Shown in pieces: positions 49,097 to 58,983 of a stretch of 64,000 bases of DNA. Position 1 is the first letter of the stretch. Each line of letters opens with the position of its first letter. Origin of the DNA: Bacteroidota bacterium (GTDB lineage: Bacteria > Bacteroidota > Bacteroidia > AKYH767-A > OLB10); contig JADJMG010000005.1 in assembly GCA_016709725.1 (NCBI GenBank), positions 223,501 to 287,500 of the forward strand, in the 5' to 3' direction. The notes below the pieces were generated by a model. The model worked only from the letters and a program-made list of their open reading frames with translations, was not told where the DNA came from and ran no database searches. Both the position numbers and the translations under genes were made by a program.

Positions 49097-51868
49097 ATGC
49101 GCATTCCTCTACTCATACTAAGTTTCTTCTTTTTACTTTCTTCCTCGGCCTTCTCGCAGAATGGTATGGTGAAAGGGATCTTACAAGATAATGATACTCG
49201 ATCTCCATTGATGGATGTTCAAGTTTCACTAGTCGGTACTACCACGATAACCACGCAAACTTCTTCTATAGGAGCATTTGAATTCAAGAGTGTGCCTTTT
49301 GGAAAATATACTTTAGAGGTTACTTCGGAAGGTTATGATAAAACAGTTCAAGAAGTAGAGGTTAATTCCACCTCTTTAGACTTAGGCCCTCTCTCTGCTG
49401 TTCATGCTGAAAATTCACTATCTAACTCTCAAGACTTACCCACCATTACACTCAGCGATAGTGATACTCGTGAAGGTTCTTCACCGAGTGTAGCAGGAGT
49501 TTTATAAGCAAGCCGTGATCCTTTTGCAAGTGCAGCTGCATTTAATTTTAGTGCGGGTCGATTTAGAAATCGCGGATATGATAATGAAAACTTAACATTG
49601 ATGAACGGTATTCCTGCTGAAGATCTATCCAGCAGCCGAACTTTATTTGGATCATGGGCTGGATTAAATGATGTAACGCGTAGTCGTGAATCTACTTTTG
49701 GATTAAATCCTTCCAATTACACGTATGGTAGTTTAGATGGATCATTCAGTATTGATTCGCGTGCATCAAAACAACGCAAACAATTTTCATTGAGTTATGC
49801 AAATTCAAATCGTACTTACAATAATCGATTGATGGCTTCTTATGGTTCTGGATTATTAGCAGGTGGATGGGCTTTTGCTGCATCTATGTCACGTCGTTGG
49901 GGAGAAGAGAATTATGTTCCCGGAACTTTTACAGATGGATGGTCGTGGTATGGATCGATTGAAAAACGTTTTGGAAATAATCATTCGTTAAGCTTAACAC
50001 ATCTTGGTGCAAACACCTTAAATGGTCGCGCTAATCCTGCTATTCAAGAAGCATACGATTTAGCGGGTTCAAATTATTACAATCCAAACTGGGGATATCA
50101 AAATGGTAAAGTACGTAATGCACGTCATGCACGTCAACAACAACCATTGACTATTTTAAGTCACGAATGGAAAATAAGTCCGAAATCGGAATTAGAAACA
50201 TCGATTGGTTATCAATATGGAATGACTAGTTTAAGTGGTTTCGATTGGTTTAATGCTACGGATCCTCGACCTGATTACTACCGTCGTTTACCAAGTTACA
50301 TCACAGATCCCGACTTAAAAGCGCAAGCGGAATATTTATGGAAGACCGACGAGAACTATCGTCAAGTCGATTGGGAAAGTATTTACAATACCAATCAAAA
50401 TTCTAACGAAACCATTATTGATGCAAATGGAATTACAGGGAACAATATATCGGGTAAGCGTTCACGTTATATCATTGAAGAGCGCGTAACGGAAAATAAG
50501 CGTCTCACCTTTGCGATGAACTACAATCAAGTAATCAGCGATCATGTTGTTTTAAGTGCTGGTGTCATGGCTCAGAGTCAAAAATCAGAAAACTACAAAC
50601 GAGTTGGTGATCTTTTAGGTGGAGAATTCTATGTGGATTTGAATCAATGGGCAGAGCAAGATTTTCCAGATTCAAGTGAAGCACTTCAAAACAATCTAGA
50701 AACACCGAATCGTATTTTACATGAAGGTGATAAGTTTGGCTATTACTACGTTTCTACCGTAACTAAAAACATGGGATGGGCACAAGCTCAATTTAAATTT
50801 AACCGAGTTGATTTCTTTGCTGCCTTTCATGTTGCTTCCACAGAGTTTTACAGAACAGGAAAATACAGAAACGGAATCTTTGCGAATAGCTCATTTGGTG
50901 ATTCAAAGAAAGAAAACTTCAGTACGTATGGTACTAAGGGTGGCATGACATACAAGTTGAATGGAAGAAATTATTTCTTCTTAAATGGCGCTTACGAGAC
51001 TCGTGCTCCACTCTTTGAAAACGTTTATGTTTCTCCAAGAACACGAAACGATGCTATCGCGAATTTAGAAGAAGAAAAAATTACTTCTATTGAAGGTGGT
51101 TACATCTTAAGAGCTCCTAAAGTGAAAATCAGAGCCACGCTTTACTATACTCAAATGAATGATGGTTACAATGCGGTAAACTTCTGGCATGACGACTTCA
51201 GAACATTTGTAAACTATACATTGAGCAATATTGATCGACGTCATACTGGGTTAGAATTTGGAACGGAAATAACGCTAGGGCAAGGTTGGAGCACCAATGT
51301 TGCAGCGGCCATTGGCGAATACTATTACACGGATCGAATGAAGGCTACCATCACACAGGATAACAACGCAACGGTTTTGGCTGTAGATGAAACCATCTAT
51401 TCTAAAAACTTCTTCTTCGCGAATGGTCCTCAGCATGCTGGCATGGTAGGAATCACCTATCGTTCAAAGAAATTCTGGACTGCGATTTTATCAGCTAATT
51501 ATTTCGGAAACAACTATACTGATTTCAATCCAGCACGCAGAACAGTGAGCGGAGTGGAATTATTGGCAGATGGTACTTTGCGTGAAGACATCATCGATCA
51601 ACAAAAGTCAGATGGACAATTTACACTTGATTTCTTCGGAACCAAATCATGGAGAGTAAGTGATATTTTCAAAGGCTTCAAAAGAAACGCTTTCTTATTA
51701 TTCAATATCGGAGTATCTAATATTCTCGACAATCAAGATATTGTTCAAACAGGATTTGAGCAATTACGTTTTGATTATGCTGAGAAAAATCCAAATAAAT
51801 TCCCTCCTCGCTATTACTATGGTATTGGTCGCAATTATTTTGCTTCTGTTATTGTTAGATTTAATTAA
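49097..51868 (+). CDS. TonB-dependent outer-membrane receptor, interrupted by an in-frame TAA
   Basis: The frame spans 923 sense codons with one stop at 49505-49507 (codon 137), after which the same frame continues. A signal peptide ('LLILSFFFLLSSSAFSQ') is followed by a carboxypeptidase-regulatory-like domain (~22-95, 'VKGILQDNDTRSPLMDVQVS'), a plug with 'SRDPFASAAAFNFSAGRFR' and 'GYDNENLTLMNGIPAED', and a 22-strand type barrel ending 'YYYGIGRNYFASVIVRFN'. The context 'GVL-stop-ASRDPF' fits Gln (CAA) in relatives, so a single C-to-T change made the stop. It may be a real pseudogene, a suppressed stop, or a sequence error. The barrel domain shows no other damage. A DUF5689 lipoprotein follows by 20 bases. 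Confidence 0.85.
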
Positions 51869-51888
51869 TTTAAAAACACCTACTACAA

Positions 51889-53382
51889 ATGAATAATCTC
51901 CTCCACACCTCCAAAAAATTACTAGTTCTTGCTTTATTAGCAATGATTAGCATCAATTTCGTGTCTTGTCGCAAAGACGATTTCGATGAGCCACCTTTAA
52001 ACGGTGCTGATCCAAATTTAAATGTGAACATGACGATTGATTCACTGAAGAAAATTTATCGTGATAGCATCATTGTCTTCAATAAAGTAATTACCATCAA
52101 TAATGATTGGATCATTTCAGGAGTTGTTACTGCTGATGATAAGTCAGGTAATTTTTACAAAACCATGGTGATCGAAGATGCTACGGCAGGAATCGCCATT
52201 CGTTTGGATCAAACTGAATTTCATACAAAATATCCTGTTGGCCGTCGTGTATTCATTAAATTGAAAGGTATGGTGATGGGTGATTATGGAAATTTAATTC
52301 AACTGGGTGGATATGTTGACAACACAGGAACTTTTCCTGAAGCAGCACCTATTCCGTTGAGCTTAGTCGACAATCACATTATTGGTGGGGCCTATAACCT
52401 AAATCCACAACCTGCGAAAGTGACGATCCTAGACTTGTCCAATACTGACAAATGGCAGAATCGCTTTGTAGAAATTCAGAATTGTGAATTTTCTCCAGCG
52501 GATACGAATCAACCTTATGCGGATGCTGTTTTGTTCCAATCCGTAAATAGAATCGTGAATGATTGCAATGGTGGATCTGTTATTGTTCGTACAAGTGGAT
52601 ACTGCAACTTCGCAACCAAAAAAACACCCACAGGAAAAGGAACGTTGAAAGGAATTTTCTCCATTTTCAGTTCTGACAAACAAATGATCGTTCGCGATGA
52701 GTTTGATGCAAAGATGGATAGTCTACGTTGTAACGGTGCTGGCGGACCTGCATCTCTCATCAACATTAGCGATGTAAGAAATCTTTTCACAGGAAGCACT
52801 ACTGCTGTTAATAGCAATGTTTACATTTTAGGTGTTGTAACGAGCGATAGAAACACATCCAACTTAAACTCCAAGAACTTATTCATTCAAGATGCAACGG
52901 GTGGAATTTGCGTTCGTTTTGCAGCGAATCACACTTTTAATATTGGTGATTCATTATCGATCAATATCGCAGGTCAAAGTCTTGGAGAATTTAGTGGATT
53001 ATTACAGTTAGGAACCTCTACTCCGAACGTTCCACTTGCAAACGGAGTTGTATTAGCTACTGGAAAATCAGTAACACCACAAGTAGTTACTGTAGCTCAA
53101 ATTTTAGCAAACATGGCGGGAAGTGATTCTTGGGAAAGTTCTTTATTGAAAATCACAAATGCTACCATCAGTGGTGGATCAACTTATGCAGGATCTATTC
53201 AAATTAATGATGCATCTGGAGTAATGACAATGTATACTGCATCGGCTGCTACGTTTTCAGGAACAGCAGTTCCTTCTGGAACTGTGAGCATCACTGGAAT
53301 ATTAAGTGACTTTTCAGGAACCGTTACTCCTCCTAATACAAATGCACAATTGCTCATTAGAGGTGTATCGGATGTTCAATAA
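51889..53382 (+). CDS. DUF5689-like surface lipoprotein
   Basis: The 497-residue lipoprotein (lipobox region 'ISINFVSC') carries two similar beta-rich modules. The first runs from 'WIISGVVTADDKSGNFYKTM' to 'VGRRVFIKLKGMVMGDYGNL'; the second has 'VYILGVVTSDRNTSNLNSKN', 'LFIQDATGGICVRF' and 'FNIGDSLSINIAGQSLGEFS'. These OB-fold-like units are the DUF5689 pattern. In Bacteroidota such lipoproteins sit with TonB receptors and secreted EEP nucleases, as here. It probably binds the substrate of the upstream receptor on the cell surface. It begins 20 bases after the receptor, followed by a strong terminator. Confidence 0.82.
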   Translation: MNNLLHTSKKLLVLALLAMISINFVSCRKDDFDEPPLNGADPNLNVNMTIDSLKKIYRDSIIVFNKVITINNDWIISGVVTADDKSGNFYKTMVIEDATAGIAIRLDQTEFHTKYPVGRRVFIKLKGMVMGDYGNLIQLGGYVDNTGTFPEAAPIPLSLVDNHIIGGAYNLNPQPAKVTILDLSNTDKWQNRFVEIQNCEFSPADTNQPYADAVLFQSVNRIVNDCNGGSVIVRTSGYCNFATKKTPTGKGTLKGIFSIFSSDKQMIVRDEFDAKMDSLRCNGAGGPASLINISDVRNLFTGSTTAVNSNVYILGVVTSDRNTSNLNSKNLFIQDATGGICVRFAANHTFNIGDSLSINIAGQSLGEFSGLLQLGTSTPNVPLANGVVLATGKSVTPQVVTVAQILANMAGSDSWESSLLKITNATISGGSTYAGSIQINDASGVMTMYTASAATFSGTAVPSGTVSITGILSDFSGTVTPPNTNAQLLIRGVSDVQ

Positions 53383-53404
53383 GAAATAAAAAATTGTAGT
53401 AGAA

Positions 53405-53438
53405 AGAGCTGATCAGTGATGGTCAGCTCTTTTTTTTT
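53405..53438 (+). terminator. Rho-independent terminator of the TonB receptor/DUF5689 operon
   Basis: A 10-bp stem with one G-T pair (53405-53414 with 53421-53430) is followed by eight T, 22 bases after the DUF5689 stop. Confidence 0.88.
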
Positions 53439-53477
53439 AGAATGAAATTTTAGATAGGTTACGAATAACATCTGAAC

Positions 53478-53501
53478 GCGATCCCGATAGATCGGGAGCG
53501 A
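53478..53501. repeat. Intergenic palindrome
   Basis: 'gatcccgatagatcgggagc' forms a short TCCCGAT/ATCGGGA hairpin. A similar cccga...tcggg hairpin occurs at 43685-43698. A G-rich 'aacgcggagaggcgcggggg' stretch follows at ~53580-53603. Confidence 0.45.
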
Positions 53502-53618
53502 ATTAACACGAAAAGCGAAATTTATTTGTTGTGAGGTTTTAAATTTCTAGCATCTGAAATACTTGCATTTTAACCGCTAGGAACGCGGAGAGGCGCGGGG
53601 GGCGCAGGGATTTCCAAT

Positions 53619-54770
53619 TTACAAAGTACCTCGCCGTTCTTGTTCTGCTTCGATGGATTCGAATAAGGCTTTGAAGTTTCCTTTGCCGAATGACTTCGCT
53701 CCTTTGCGTTGAATGATTTCTAAGAAGAGTGTTGGACGATCTTCAATTGGTTTTGTGAAGATTTGTAGGAGATATCCTTCTTCATCACGATCCACCATGA
53801 TGCCCCATTTCTTGAGTTCATTCATATCTTCTTCAATCACTCCCACTCGCTCACCAACCGTATCATAATACGATCCGGGTACATAGAGAAAATCAATTCC
53901 TCTCTTTTTCATTTCAGAAATAGTGAAGACGATATCATCCGTTGCTACAGCGATGTGCTGGCAACCTGGACCTTTGTAAAAATCGAGGTATTCTTCGATT
54001 TGTGATTTCTTTTTTCCTTCGGCTGGTTCGTTGATGGGGAATTTGATATAGCCATTACCGTTAGTCATCACTTTGCTCATAAGCGCTGTATAATCGGTGC
54101 TGATGTCTTTATCATCAAACGTAATGAGGTTCGCAAAGCCCATCACTTCAGCATAAAATTTCGCCCATTCATTCATGGCTCCTAAATTCACATTGCCCAC
54201 CATGTGATCAATGTACTTGAGTCCAACTGAAGTGGGATGGTATCCGCTGTCCCATTTTTCATAGCCTGGAAGAAAATCGCCTTTGTAGTTTTTTCTTTCA
54301 ATAAAAAGATGGACGGTATCACCATAAGTATGAATTCCCGATCGACGTATTTCACCTTGCTCATCCTTGATGTTCTCGGGTTTTAAGTACGATTTTGCAC
54401 CTCTTTTTATCGTTTGCTCATACGCATCATAGGCATCATCTACCCACAACGCAATAACCTTTACTCCATCACCATGCATCCGAATATGATGAGCAATGTC
54501 GGATTCAGGATCAAAGGGAGAAGTTAAGATAATGCGAATTTTTCCTTGTTGCAATACATAGGAAGTACGATCGCGAACTCCGGTTTCTAAACCTGCATAG
54601 GCTACATCTTGAAAGCCCAAAGCGGTTTTGTAGAAATGAGCGGCTTGCTTAGCGTTACCTACATAAAGTTCAACATAGTCAGTTCCGTTGATGGGAAGAA
54701 AATCCTGTGCCTTATCAAAAATCTTTTCGCCGGTGTATGTATAGTTTTTTACTTGTGTGAGATTATCCAT
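53619..54770 (-). CDS. hppD: 4-hydroxyphenylpyruvate dioxygenase, copy 2 (intact)
   Basis: The 383-residue enzyme is intact. The iron ligands are His189 ('YIDHMVGNV'), His272 ('CQHIAVATDD') and Glu351 ('LFLEIIQRKGAKSFGKGNF'). It has a 19-residue N-terminal extension compared with copy 1 at 7388. It makes homogentisate, the substrate of the homogentisate dioxygenase encoded 63 bases upstream on the same strand, so this copy belongs to the tyrosine-degradation operon. No maleylacetoacetate isomerase or fumarylacetoacetase gene is in the window. Confidence 0.95.
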   Translation of the reverse strand: MDNLTQVKNYTYTGEKIFDKAQDFLPINGTDYVELYVGNAKQAAHFYKTALGFQDVAYAGLETGVRDRTSYVLQQGKIRIILTSPFDPESDIAHHIRMHGDGVKVIALWVDDAYDAYEQTIKRGAKSYLKPENIKDEQGEIRRSGIHTYGDTVHLFIERKNYKGDFLPGYEKWDSGYHPTSVGLKYIDHMVGNVNLGAMNEWAKFYAEVMGFANLITFDDKDISTDYTALMSKVMTNGNGYIKFPINEPAEGKKKSQIEEYLDFYKGPGCQHIAVATDDIVFTISEMKKRGIDFLYVPGSYYDTVGERVGVIEEDMNELKKWGIMVDRDEEGYLLQIFTKPIEDRPTLFLEIIQRKGAKSFGKGNFKALFESIEAEQERRGTL

Positions 54771-54833
54771 TTTTTGTTTAATTGATGTTACTTACTTCTG
54801 ATGTTTTTTAAAATCTTATTTGCAATTTTTCGG

Positions 54834-56006
54834 CTAGGCCTCCACGTTATGATCCATCCAACTGTGGTAATAATCTTCTACCTCTAATTGTAATGCGGCT
54901 TCCGTAATTTTTACGGGATTAAAAGGATCAATCATCACGGCCAATTCATTGGTTTCTTTCTTGCCAATGCTTCGCTCAATGGCGCCAGGGTGCGGACCAT
55001 GTGGAATTCCACCGGGATGCAAGGTGAATTGTCCTTGATGAATATCGTTTCTACTCATAAAATCACCATCTACATAATACAATAATTCATCGCTATCAAT
55101 ATTACTATGATGATAAGGAGCTGGAATGGCTTGCGGATGATAATCGTACATTCGAGGAACGAAAGAACAAATCACAAAATTCCGACCTTGAAAATGTTGA
55201 TGAATGGGCGGCGGCATGTGAATGCGTCCGGTGATAGGTTCAAAATTAAAAATCGACATCGCATACGGATATGAACATCCATCATATCCAACCACATCGA
55301 ATGGATGATTGTGATAAACATAAGGATACATCAACCCACGCTTTTTAATTTTAATTAAAAAGTCACCAATCTCATCGTGTGTCTCCAAATTTTTCGGTAG
55401 ACGAAAATCACGTTCACAGAAAGGAGAGTTTTCCATGAACTGACCGTATTGATTTCGATAACGTGGTGGTGTTTCAATGGGGCTAAAGGATTCGGTAATT
55501 TGCAATCGATTATCTTCTGAATCAAAACGCATTTGATATACTGTACCGCGAGGAATTACTAAATAATCGCCGTATGAAAAATCGATAGAGCCATACATCG
55601 TTGTTAAAGCACCCGACCCTCGATGCACAAAAATTAATTCATCGGCATCGCCGTTCTTATAAAAATAATCTGTCATACTTTTTTTCGGTGCTGCGAGACC
55701 GATCGTAAGATCATCGTTTACAAAAAGTACTACTCGACTTTCCAAATAATCATCTTTCGCCTTCAGATTAAATCCTAAATACGAACGAGCTTGCAAATTA
55801 TCTTCAATCGCAATTTTTGGACGAACGGAATAAGGCTCTCCTCTTTCCTTCACCATCGTGGGTGGATACAAATGATATACGAGTGACGACATTCCCGAAA
55901 AACCTTCGGTACCAAAAAGTTCTTCGTGATATAAATTTCCGTTTGGCTGGCGAAATACAGTATGGCGTTTGGGTGGAATAATTCCAACTTGTTGGTAGAT
56001 GGGCAT
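54834..56006 (-). CDS. hmgA: Homogentisate 1,2-dioxygenase
   Basis: The 390-residue cupin enzyme matches the Bacteroidota form of homogentisate dioxygenase: 'GIIPPKRHTVFRQPNGNLYH', 'VHRGSGALTTMYGSIDFSYG', 'YVYHNHPFDVVGYDGCSYP' and the iron-site region 'MPPPIHQHFQGRNFVICSFV' with 'SIDPFNP'-like 'MIDPFNPVKIT' near the end. It opens the homogentisate ring to maleylacetoacetate. It lies directly upstream of HPPD copy 2 as a two-gene operon. A TAGTTTCG box (plus 56028-56035) lies upstream on the minus strand. Confidence 0.92.
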   Translation of the reverse strand: MPIYQQVGIIPPKRHTVFRQPNGNLYHEELFGTEGFSGMSSLVYHLYPPTMVKERGEPYSVRPKIAIEDNLQARSYLGFNLKAKDDYLESRVVLFVNDDLTIGLAAPKKSMTDYFYKNGDADELIFVHRGSGALTTMYGSIDFSYGDYLVIPRGTVYQMRFDSEDNRLQITESFSPIETPPRYRNQYGQFMENSPFCERDFRLPKNLETHDEIGDFLIKIKKRGLMYPYVYHNHPFDVVGYDGCSYPYAMSIFNFEPITGRIHMPPPIHQHFQGRNFVICSFVPRMYDYHPQAIPAPYHHSNIDSDELLYYVDGDFMSRNDIHQGQFTLHPGGIPHGPHPGAIERSIGKKETNELAVMIDPFNPVKITEAALQLEVEDYYHSWMDHNVEA

Positions 56007-56200
56007 AGTCGTTTAGTTTAATCGATGCGAAACTACCGGATCAAAAAAAGGAATAAAATGATTGAAATCAAGAATTACCATGATACTGCTTCAATCTCGA
56101 TCTTCAAAGTATAGGGTAATTCCGAATTCCGTAAGCACTGTCGATACCATCAGATTCAATGATCTTCTCAACAATTCAACATAAATAAATCACTAAACCC

Positions 56201-56208
56201 TACTTTTG
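56201..56208 (+). promoter_or_regulatory. Putative -7 box of purH
   Basis: TACTTTTG matches TAnnTTTG, 24 bases before ATG 56233. It rules against the upstream TTG as a translation start. Confidence 0.4.
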
Positions 56209-56232
56209 CACCCTCATTTATCCTCCTCAACC

Positions 56233-57759
56233 ATGGAAATTCAATTGCGCTCTGCCTTACTCTCTGTATATCATAAAGATGGACTCGATAAAATTGTGGA
56301 TGGCTTGCATCGACTTGGAGTTATATTATATGCAACAGGTGGAACTTTTGATTTTATTAAAGAGAGAGGAATTCCAGTAATTCCGGTGGAAGATATTACG
56401 GGCTACCCTTCCATCTTAGGCGGAAGAGTGAAGACTTTGCATCCTGGCGTTTTTGGTGGAATCTTGGCAAAAAGAAACGATCAAATCCATCAAGAGGAAA
56501 TGAAAAAGCATCAACTTCCTTTTATTGATTTAGTAGTGGTTGATTTGTATCCTTTTGAAGAAACTGTGAAAGCAGGCGGATCTGCAGAAGCTATTATTGA
56601 AAAGATTGATATTGGCGGCATCAGCTTAATAAGAGGTGCGGCTAAAAATTTCAATGATGTCTTGATTATTCCATCTGTAAAAGACTATTCCTTATTAATC
56701 GATGTAATTGAAAATCATAATGGTAAAACATCTTTAGAAATCAGAAGAAACCAAGCTCAGAAAGCTTTTGGAGTCAGTAGTCATTACGATGGTGCTATTA
56801 ATTCTTGGTTTACGCACGGGAAATTGATGGATGATCAAATTCAAATGCCTACGAATTGGGAAAGTAAGTCGCTTCGATATGGAGAAAATCCACATCAAAA
56901 AGCAATGTTCCACGGAAACATGGCCGAAGTCTTTACTCAACTTCATGGCAAAGAGCTTAGTTACAATAATTTATTGGATGTTGATGCAGCAATTGCCTTG
57001 ATCAGAGATTTTTCGGAACCCAGTATTGCGGTCATCAAACATAATAATGCCTGTGGTCTAGCTTCAGATTCCAATTTGCTCACCGCTTGGGAAAAAGCTT
57101 TTGCTGGAGATCCAGTTTCTGCGTTTGGGGGAATCTTAGTTGCCAATCGAGAAATTACTTTAGAAGTTGCTGAAGCGATGAATTCTTTGTTTTTTGAAGT
57201 GCTTTTAGCACCTGGATTTACGGAAGAAGCCTTACAGGTACTTCAATCGAAAAAAAACAGAATGATCCTGAAAACCAATTCATTCACTGCTCCTAAAACT
57301 ATTTTTAGAAGTGCGATGAATGGCGTTTTAGAACAGGATGCGGATCAAATCACGGAAACGAGTTCCCATCTAAAAAACGTAACACTGAAAGAAGCATCGG
57401 CATCAGAAATAAATGATTTGCTCTTTGCTAACAAAATTGTGAAGCACAGTAAGAGCAATGCCATTGTATTGGCAAAAAACGGACAATTATTAGCCAGCGG
57501 AGTAGGTCAAACTTCTCGAGTAGATGCACTAAAACAAGCCATTGCTAAAGCTGAACATTTTGGCTTCCCGCTAGAGGGAGCGGTGATGGCTTCGGATGCA
57601 TTTTTTCCTTTCCCTGATTGTGTAGAAATCGCACATCAAGCAGGCATCACATCGGTGATACAACCTGGTGGATCCATGCGCGACCAAGAATCAGTCGACA
57701 AAGCCAACGAACTTGGCATTTCGATGGTGATTACGGGTGTTCGTCATTTTAAACATTAA
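56233..57759 (+). CDS. purH: Bifunctional AICAR transformylase / IMP cyclohydrolase
   Basis: The 508-residue enzyme carries out the last two steps of IMP synthesis. The N-terminal IMPCH domain has 'ALLSVYHKDGLDKIVDGLHR', 'LYATGGTFDFIKERGIPVIP' and 'GGRVKTLHPGVFGGILAKR'; the AICAR transformylase part has 'SLRYGENPHQKAMFHG', 'AVIKHNNACGLA' (the KHxN catalytic motif) and the C-terminal 'TSVIQPGGSMRDQESVDKAN'. The start is ATG 56233, because the nine codons the frame could add overlap the promoter box. It precedes mreB by 147 bases, a neighbour order often seen in Bacteroidota. Confidence 0.95.
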   Translation: MEIQLRSALLSVYHKDGLDKIVDGLHRLGVILYATGGTFDFIKERGIPVIPVEDITGYPSILGGRVKTLHPGVFGGILAKRNDQIHQEEMKKHQLPFIDLVVVDLYPFEETVKAGGSAEAIIEKIDIGGISLIRGAAKNFNDVLIIPSVKDYSLLIDVIENHNGKTSLEIRRNQAQKAFGVSSHYDGAINSWFTHGKLMDDQIQMPTNWESKSLRYGENPHQKAMFHGNMAEVFTQLHGKELSYNNLLDVDAAIALIRDFSEPSIAVIKHNNACGLASDSNLLTAWEKAFAGDPVSAFGGILVANREITLEVAEAMNSLFFEVLLAPGFTEEALQVLQSKKNRMILKTNSFTAPKTIFRSAMNGVLEQDADQITETSSHLKNVTLKEASASEINDLLFANKIVKHSKSNAIVLAKNGQLLASGVGQTSRVDALKQAIAKAEHFGFPLEGAVMASDAFFPFPDCVEIAHQAGITSVIQPGGSMRDQESVDKANELGISMVITGVRHFKH

Positions 57760-57906
57760 TGAGTTCATAATTCAGTTTTTCTTTCCAATTTTGCATACAC
57801 GATAAAATTACCTTGCAACAGTAAAGAGTAGTGCTAAATTTCGGGTTCACAAAACAACTCAAAGATTTAGCAATCTTAATTAATCAACTAAAAGAAGCGC
57901 GTAAGT

Positions 57907-58929
57907 ATGGGACTCTTTGATTTCCTCACACAGGAGATAGCAATCGATTTAGGGACAGCAAATACACTCATCATTCACAATGATAAAGTTGTGGTTGATG
58001 AACCTTCAATCGTAGCCATCGACCGAACCACTGGTAGAATTATCGCTGTTGGAAAACAGGCCATGATGATGCATGGTAAGACACATGAAAACATCAAGAC
58101 GGTTCGACCATTGAAAGATGGGGTAATTGCAGATTTTGAAGCAGCCGAGCAAATGATCAAGGGTATGATTCGAATGATCAGTTCAGGTAGTAAAGTTTTT
58201 ACGCCTTCATTGCGCATGGTAATTTGTATTCCTTCAGGAATTACCGAAGTTGAGAAGCGTGCGGTTCGTGACTCTGCAGAACATGCAGGTGCTAAGGAAG
58301 TATATTTAATTCACGAGCCGATGGCTGCTGCAATCGGTATTGGCATCGATGTGGAAGAGCCGATGGGAAATATGATCATCGATATTGGTGGTGGTACTTC
58401 TGAAATTGCGGTCATCGCATTGGGTGGAATCGTGTGCGACCAAAGTATTCGTGTTGCTGGTGATGCATTCACCACCGATATTTGGGATTACATGCGTCGA
58501 CAACATAATATTTTAATTGGAGAGCGTACTGCAGAGCGAATTAAAATTGAAGTAGGATCTGCGCTTCCTGAATTGGATAATGCGCCTCCTGATTTTGCTG
58601 TACATGGTCGCGATTTGATGACGGGTATTCCAAAAGAAATTACAGTGAGTTATCCGGAAATTGCACATGCATTGGATAAATCTATCAGTAAAATTGAAGA
58701 AGCGATTTTAAAAGCGTTGGAAATTACGCCTCCTGAATTATCTGCGGATATTTTCCGTACTGGAATTTATTTAACAGGTGGTGGAGCCTTACTTCGTGGT
58801 CTCGACAAAAGAATTTCCATGAAAACAAAACTACCGGTACATGTAGCCGAAGATCCACTTCGCGCTGTAGTACGAGGTACTGGTATTGCATTAAAAAATA
58901 TTCATCGATACAAATTCCTTCAACATTAA
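57907..58929 (+). CDS. mreB: Rod-shape determining actin homologue MreB
   Basis: The 340-residue product is full-length MreB: 'EIAIDLGTANTLIIHNDKVV' (phosphate 1), 'IHEPMAAAIGIGIDVEEPMG' and 'MIIDIGGGTSEIAVIALGGI' (phosphate 2), 'GERTAERIKIEVGSALP', and the adenosine motif 'GIYLTGGGALLRGLDKRI'. It polymerises under the inner membrane and guides lateral cell-wall synthesis. It heads the mreB-mreC-mreD-mrdA-rodA cluster, so the cell is probably rod-shaped. Confidence 0.96.
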   Translation: MGLFDFLTQEIAIDLGTANTLIIHNDKVVVDEPSIVAIDRTTGRIIAVGKQAMMMHGKTHENIKTVRPLKDGVIADFEAAEQMIKGMIRMISSGSKVFTPSLRMVICIPSGITEVEKRAVRDSAEHAGAKEVYLIHEPMAAAIGIGIDVEEPMGNMIIDIGGGTSEIAVIALGGIVCDQSIRVAGDAFTTDIWDYMRRQHNILIGERTAERIKIEVGSALPELDNAPPDFAVHGRDLMTGIPKEITVSYPEIAHALDKSISKIEEAILKALEITPPELSADIFRTGIYLTGGGALLRGLDKRISMKTKLPVHVAEDPLRAVVRGTGIALKNIHRYKFLQH

Positions 58930-58983
58930 TTGATAGAGGAAATTCCTTTATTGATAATCCAACACGTTGAATAAACTGCAGAC

